A stretch of DNA of 64,000 nt, taken from Methylicorpusculum oleiharenae (GTDB lineage: Bacteria > Pseudomonadota > Gammaproteobacteria > Methylococcales > Methylomonadaceae). How positions within the stretch are numbered: the first letter of the stretch is position 1; every line of letters starts with the position of its first letter. Made by a program: the position numbers and the translations under genes. Under the pieces are notes generated by a model that searched no databases, had not been told where the DNA came from, and worked only from the letters and a program-made list of their open reading frames with translations. Below are positions 61,554 to 64,000 of the stretch, one piece after another. The DNA lies in NCBI RefSeq assembly GCF_009828925.2, contig NZ_WUTY02000001.1, positions 2,262,492-2,326,491 on the forward strand. The letters run 5' to 3'.

Positions 61554-63029
61554 GTGATTGATATTTTACATAAAAGAAGAGCGGGTGTTTTGCTTCATAT
61601 CACTTCTTTACCGGGTGGGGATGGTAATGGAGACCTAGGGCAGGAAGCATTCAATTTCGTCGATTTTTTACACAGCATCGGGGCATCGGTCTGGCAGACC
61701 TTGCCGCTTAATATGCCGCATGCGGATGGCTCTCCTTACCAATGTCTTTCTGCGCATGCCGGAAACCCGGCTTTGATTAATCTGGACTGGCTGGTCAAAA
61801 AGGGTTGGCTGGCTTCCTCGGATCGTTGTGTCGAATGCAGCGTTACCTTCGAGTTTGCAAAAAGCTGTTTGGTGACAAAGGCTTATTATGGCTTTTTAGA
61901 CAGAGCGTCTTCTGATGAGAAGAAAGAGTTCGCTCGTTTTTGTTTGGAAAAAAAGAATTGGCTGGAAGATTTCGCTTTATTTGTCGCGCTGAGAACCGAA
62001 TTTAATAAACAATGCTGGAATCAATGGCCTGATGAATACAAAAATAAGAACTCAAAAGCCATAATTAGTGCCAGAAGAAGGCTGAATTCTAAAATTGAAA
62101 CGATAAAATTTGAGCAATTCGTTTTCTTTAGCCAGTGGAATGCGTTAAGAGATTATGCCTCGCAGCGAGGCGTTTTGTTATTCGGCGATATTCCCATTTT
62201 TGTTTCTTATGACAGTGCTGACGTGTGGGTACATCCCGAAGTATTCAAGCTGGATGACGAAGGATGTATGTTAGTCGTTGCCGGCGTACCACCCGATTAT
62301 TTTTCTGAAACCGGTCAGCGTTGGGGAAATCCTCATTATGATTGGGATTATTTGCAGGAAACAGGGTTTCGATGGTGGATTGAGCGCATGCAAACCCAAA
62401 TCGAAATGTTCGATATTGTCCGTATTGATCATTTTCGAGGTTTGGAAGCGGCTTGGGAGATTCCCAGTCATGAGCCTACCGCCGTAAATGGTAATTGGGT
62501 AAAAGCGCCGGGAAAAGAGTTACTGGAAGCGATTTATAATGCTTTTGGACCTGTTGCGCTGGTTGCAGAAGATTTGGGGATCATAACCGAGGAAGTTGAA
62601 GAGTTGCGCGATCACTTCGGTCTGCCCGGAATGAAAATCCTTCAATTCGCCTTCGGTGGAAATCATGACAATCCCTATTTGCCGGGAAATCTGGAAAAAA
62701 ACTCGGTGGTCTATACAGGAACACATGATAATGACACCACGCTGGGTTGGTATGAACAAATCAGTGATTGGGAAAAAGATTACATTCATGAGTACCTAGG
62801 CAGTCCCACATCAACGATGCCTTTTACATTGATTCAGGCTGCGCTTTCTTGCGTGTCTAATTTAGCTGTCATTCCCATGCAGGATATACTCGAGCTGGGC
62901 ACAGAGCACCGCATGAATACACCGGGAACCACCGAGGGTAATTGGCACTGGCGTTTCGAGTGGGGACAATTATCGCAAGATAAAGTGAATCGCCTTGCTC
63001 ACGCTATCCATTTATTCGGCCGTTCTTAA
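61554..63029 (+). CDS. malQ: 4-alpha-glucanotransferase (amylomaltase)
   Basis: Transfers alpha-1,4-glucan chains between acceptors and recycles short maltooligosaccharides. This GH77 protein has 491 residues from GTG 61554, preceded by AGGA. Motifs include GVLLHITSLPG, NMPHADGSPYQCLSAHAGNPALI, GDIPIFVSYDSADVWVHPEVF, FDIVRIDHFRGLEA with the nucleophile Asp, VAEDLGIITEEVEELRD with the Glu, and YTGTHDNDTTLGWY with the third Asp. It begins 12 bases after the GH57 gene and closes the glycogen cluster. Confidence 0.96.
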   Translation: MIDILHKRRAGVLLHITSLPGGDGNGDLGQEAFNFVDFLHSIGASVWQTLPLNMPHADGSPYQCLSAHAGNPALINLDWLVKKGWLASSDRCVECSVTFEFAKSCLVTKAYYGFLDRASSDEKKEFARFCLEKKNWLEDFALFVALRTEFNKQCWNQWPDEYKNKNSKAIISARRRLNSKIETIKFEQFVFFSQWNALRDYASQRGVLLFGDIPIFVSYDSADVWVHPEVFKLDDEGCMLVVAGVPPDYFSETGQRWGNPHYDWDYLQETGFRWWIERMQTQIEMFDIVRIDHFRGLEAAWEIPSHEPTAVNGNWVKAPGKELLEAIYNAFGPVALVAEDLGIITEEVEELRDHFGLPGMKILQFAFGGNHDNPYLPGNLEKNSVVYTGTHDNDTTLGWYEQISDWEKDYIHEYLGSPTSTMPFTLIQAALSCVSNLAVIPMQDILELGTEHRMNTPGTTEGNWHWRFEWGQLSQDKVNRLAHAIHLFGRS

Positions 63030-63031
63030 AT

Positions 63032-63159
63032 CCGTATCTGCTCCCTCCCATCTTAGTGGGTGTAGGTGGTTGATTGAAAAGGCTTCTGCAACAGGGACGA
63101 ATTTAAGCGTCCTTTGAAATCAAGTATCTACACCCTAAATTCAAAGCGGGCGTGTAGTT
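63032..63159. repeat. Dispersed hairpin repeat, copy B
   Basis: Follows malQ by 2 bases. It shares several blocks with 31019-31116 but has an extra internal stretch (GATTGAAAAGGCTTCTGCAACAGGGACGAA-like bases 63071-63101). The arms GGGTGTAGGTG and ATCTACACCC are near inverses. It may also help terminate the glycogen transcript. The rest of the gap to 63256 shows no gene. Confidence 0.65.
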
Positions 63160-63256
63160 ACCTTAAATCGTCTCTTTCATTTCCTGAGCCTTTCTAAGAT
63201 CTTATACTTCGAAAGGCTTCAGTTCTTGATTTTCTTGAGTAGCTTAACGACTTGGC

Positions 63257-64000
63257 TCAGTCATCGTCAGCCTCTTTTCCATCCGCATTGACAGGGAACT
63301 GTAATAAAGGAAAATTATATTCGGACAATATTTTCTTGATTTCGCCGGATTTCGCGTGGATTAATTGATTTAACTGTTCTTTTCTGGCCTTATCGCCGTA
63401 GCGGACGCCCATCGCTATTGAAAAATCAAATTTATTCTGCGGGGATGAAATCATGGGAATGGCGGTATAACTGTTGACGGGGCTCTGGGAAATCACATAG
63501 CCTGCGATCGGTCCCCAGAGGATTGCCATATCAATTTTTCCTGCTTTTAAATCCTTTTCGATTTGCATCGCTATATTGTTTTCGTTGTCCCCTGACATTG
63601 TCTGGTAGGGTATGCCTTCGTCCAGCAATCCGGCTTGTTGCAGCCAGGTTGTGCCAGGTCCTCTGTCAAACATGGCAATGCGTAAGCTCTGTTGCCGTTC
63701 CAGTGGAAGATTTGTTAATTGATCCAGGCTGGTTATGTCATCCCAGCCTCTGTTTTTGGATATCAACAGTAAGTAAGTCGTATGGTAATAAGGTACGGTA
63801 TTCAACGTCCTGTCGCTTCTTGCCGGAACCCCCATGATGACATCGCATTTAAATTCCTCCGTGTCACCGATGGTTGCATTCAGTGTGTTTCTGATAAACC
63901 CGATGCGGTCAGGAAACCATGTGAATTCCAGGGTTTGACCCAATTCTTCGGCAAATAAAGCCGCTATCTTATTCTCAAAGCCATCCAGCTTGTCGGTTGA
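63257..64000 (-). CDS. MxaJ/XoxJ-like methanol dehydrogenase-associated periplasmic protein (5' end outside the window)
   Basis: The minus-strand frame is open from the right edge, giving 247 visible residues and a stop at 63257-63259. It is a solute-binding-protein fold of the quinoprotein-dehydrogenase-associated type: ELGQTLEFTWFPDRIGFIRNTL, CDVIMGVPARSDRTLNTVPYYHTTYLLL, GPGTTWLQQAGL, DMAILWGPIAGYVI and FSIAMGVRYGDK. These match MxaJ/XoxJ, which accompany methanol dehydrogenase and may support its assembly. The acidic tail (KEADDD) is notable. No dehydrogenase gene is within the window; one may lie to the right. Confidence 0.88.
   Translation of the reverse strand, partial: STDKLDGFENKIAALFAEELGQTLEFTWFPDRIGFIRNTLNATIGDTEEFKCDVIMGVPARSDRTLNTVPYYHTTYLLLISKNRGWDDITSLDQLTNLPLERQQSLRIAMFDRGPGTTWLQQAGLLDEGIPYQTMSGDNENNIAMQIEKDLKAGKIDMAILWGPIAGYVISQSPVNSYTAIPMISSPQNKFDFSIAMGVRYGDKARKEQLNQLIHAKSGEIKKILSEYNFPLLQFPVNADGKEADDD

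Noticed and set aside
1-64000. CRISPR array or cas genes
   Set aside because: No run of regularly spaced direct repeats and no Cas-like protein was seen.

Overview
The window looks like a chromosomal segment of a gammaproteobacterial methanotroph or methylotroph (Methylococcales-like, perhaps near Methylobacter or Methylomonas). The support is: the mltD / yafS-type methyltransferase / rnhA / dnaQ neighbourhood familiar from Gammaproteobacteria; an MxaJ/XoxJ-type methanol-dehydrogenase-associated periplasmic protein at the right edge; a full glycogen cluster; a hemerythrin-domain kinase; and a multicopper oxidase. The genus is inference, because no rRNA or marker gene here settles it. No CRISPR array, prophage or intact insertion sequence was seen.

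Layout. 0-5.4 kb: core genes (partial mltD, a methyltransferase, rnhA, a carboxylesterase, dnaQ, a YgfX-like protein, ychF), then tRNA-Met behind a consensus promoter. 5.6-26.4 kb: an AT-richer surface-polysaccharide locus for ABC-transporter-dependent O-antigen export. It holds wzm and wzt, three methyltransferase or modification genes, six glycosyltransferases, a Gtr-like periplasmic glycosylation module (polyprenyl-P glycosyltransferase, small flippase-like protein, GT-C-like protein), an OafA-type acyltransferase and two tandem GDP-mannose 4,6-dehydratase paralogues. Between wzm and wzt lies a graveyard of toxin-antitoxin remnants (MNT, HEPN, VapC) mixed with broken copies of the wzt 5' end. 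It ends in one intact VapBC-type pair whose toxin gene overlaps the wzt start.

26.8-44.1 kb: a DUF29 protein and a Met-rich multicopper oxidase, then a signalling and corrinoid island. Its centre is an overlapping minus-strand operon of a corrinoid-binding protein, a UroD-family methyltransferase, a DUF1638 protein and a large hybrid histidine kinase. Around it are a REC-PAS-PAS-GGDEF protein, a REC-kinase, a divergent hemerythrin-PAS-kinase coupled to a REC-degenerate-HD-GYP protein, a cysteine-containing protein of unknown function and a RACo-like corrinoid reductive activase. This is the best candidate for an undescribed system: corrinoid methyl-transfer machinery tied directly to two-component and c-di-GMP signalling, with a UroD protein that has lost two of the three zinc ligands expected of MtaA-type enzymes.

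44.1-54 kb: DedA, a CPA1 Na+/H+ antiporter, an exported protein of unknown function, an STN-like/retropepsin protein, yfbR, rbgA/ylqF and selO, with several non-coding repeat elements between them. 54.5-63 kb: glycogen metabolism, with glgA and glgB on the minus strand, divergent from glgC, a GH57 glucanase/transferase and malQ. Together these could synthesise, branch and remodel glycogen from glucose-1-phosphate. The right edge carries the 3' part of an mxaJ/xoxJ-like gene.

Short dispersed repeats, several with CGTCAT...ATGACG ends, recur in intergenic DNA across the window, and one has inserted into an antitoxin pseudogene. Where an upstream TTG, GTG or weak ATG gave a longer frame, the start was chosen by overlap with the neighbour, ribosome-binding site and family length. 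Those choices are stated in the entries.
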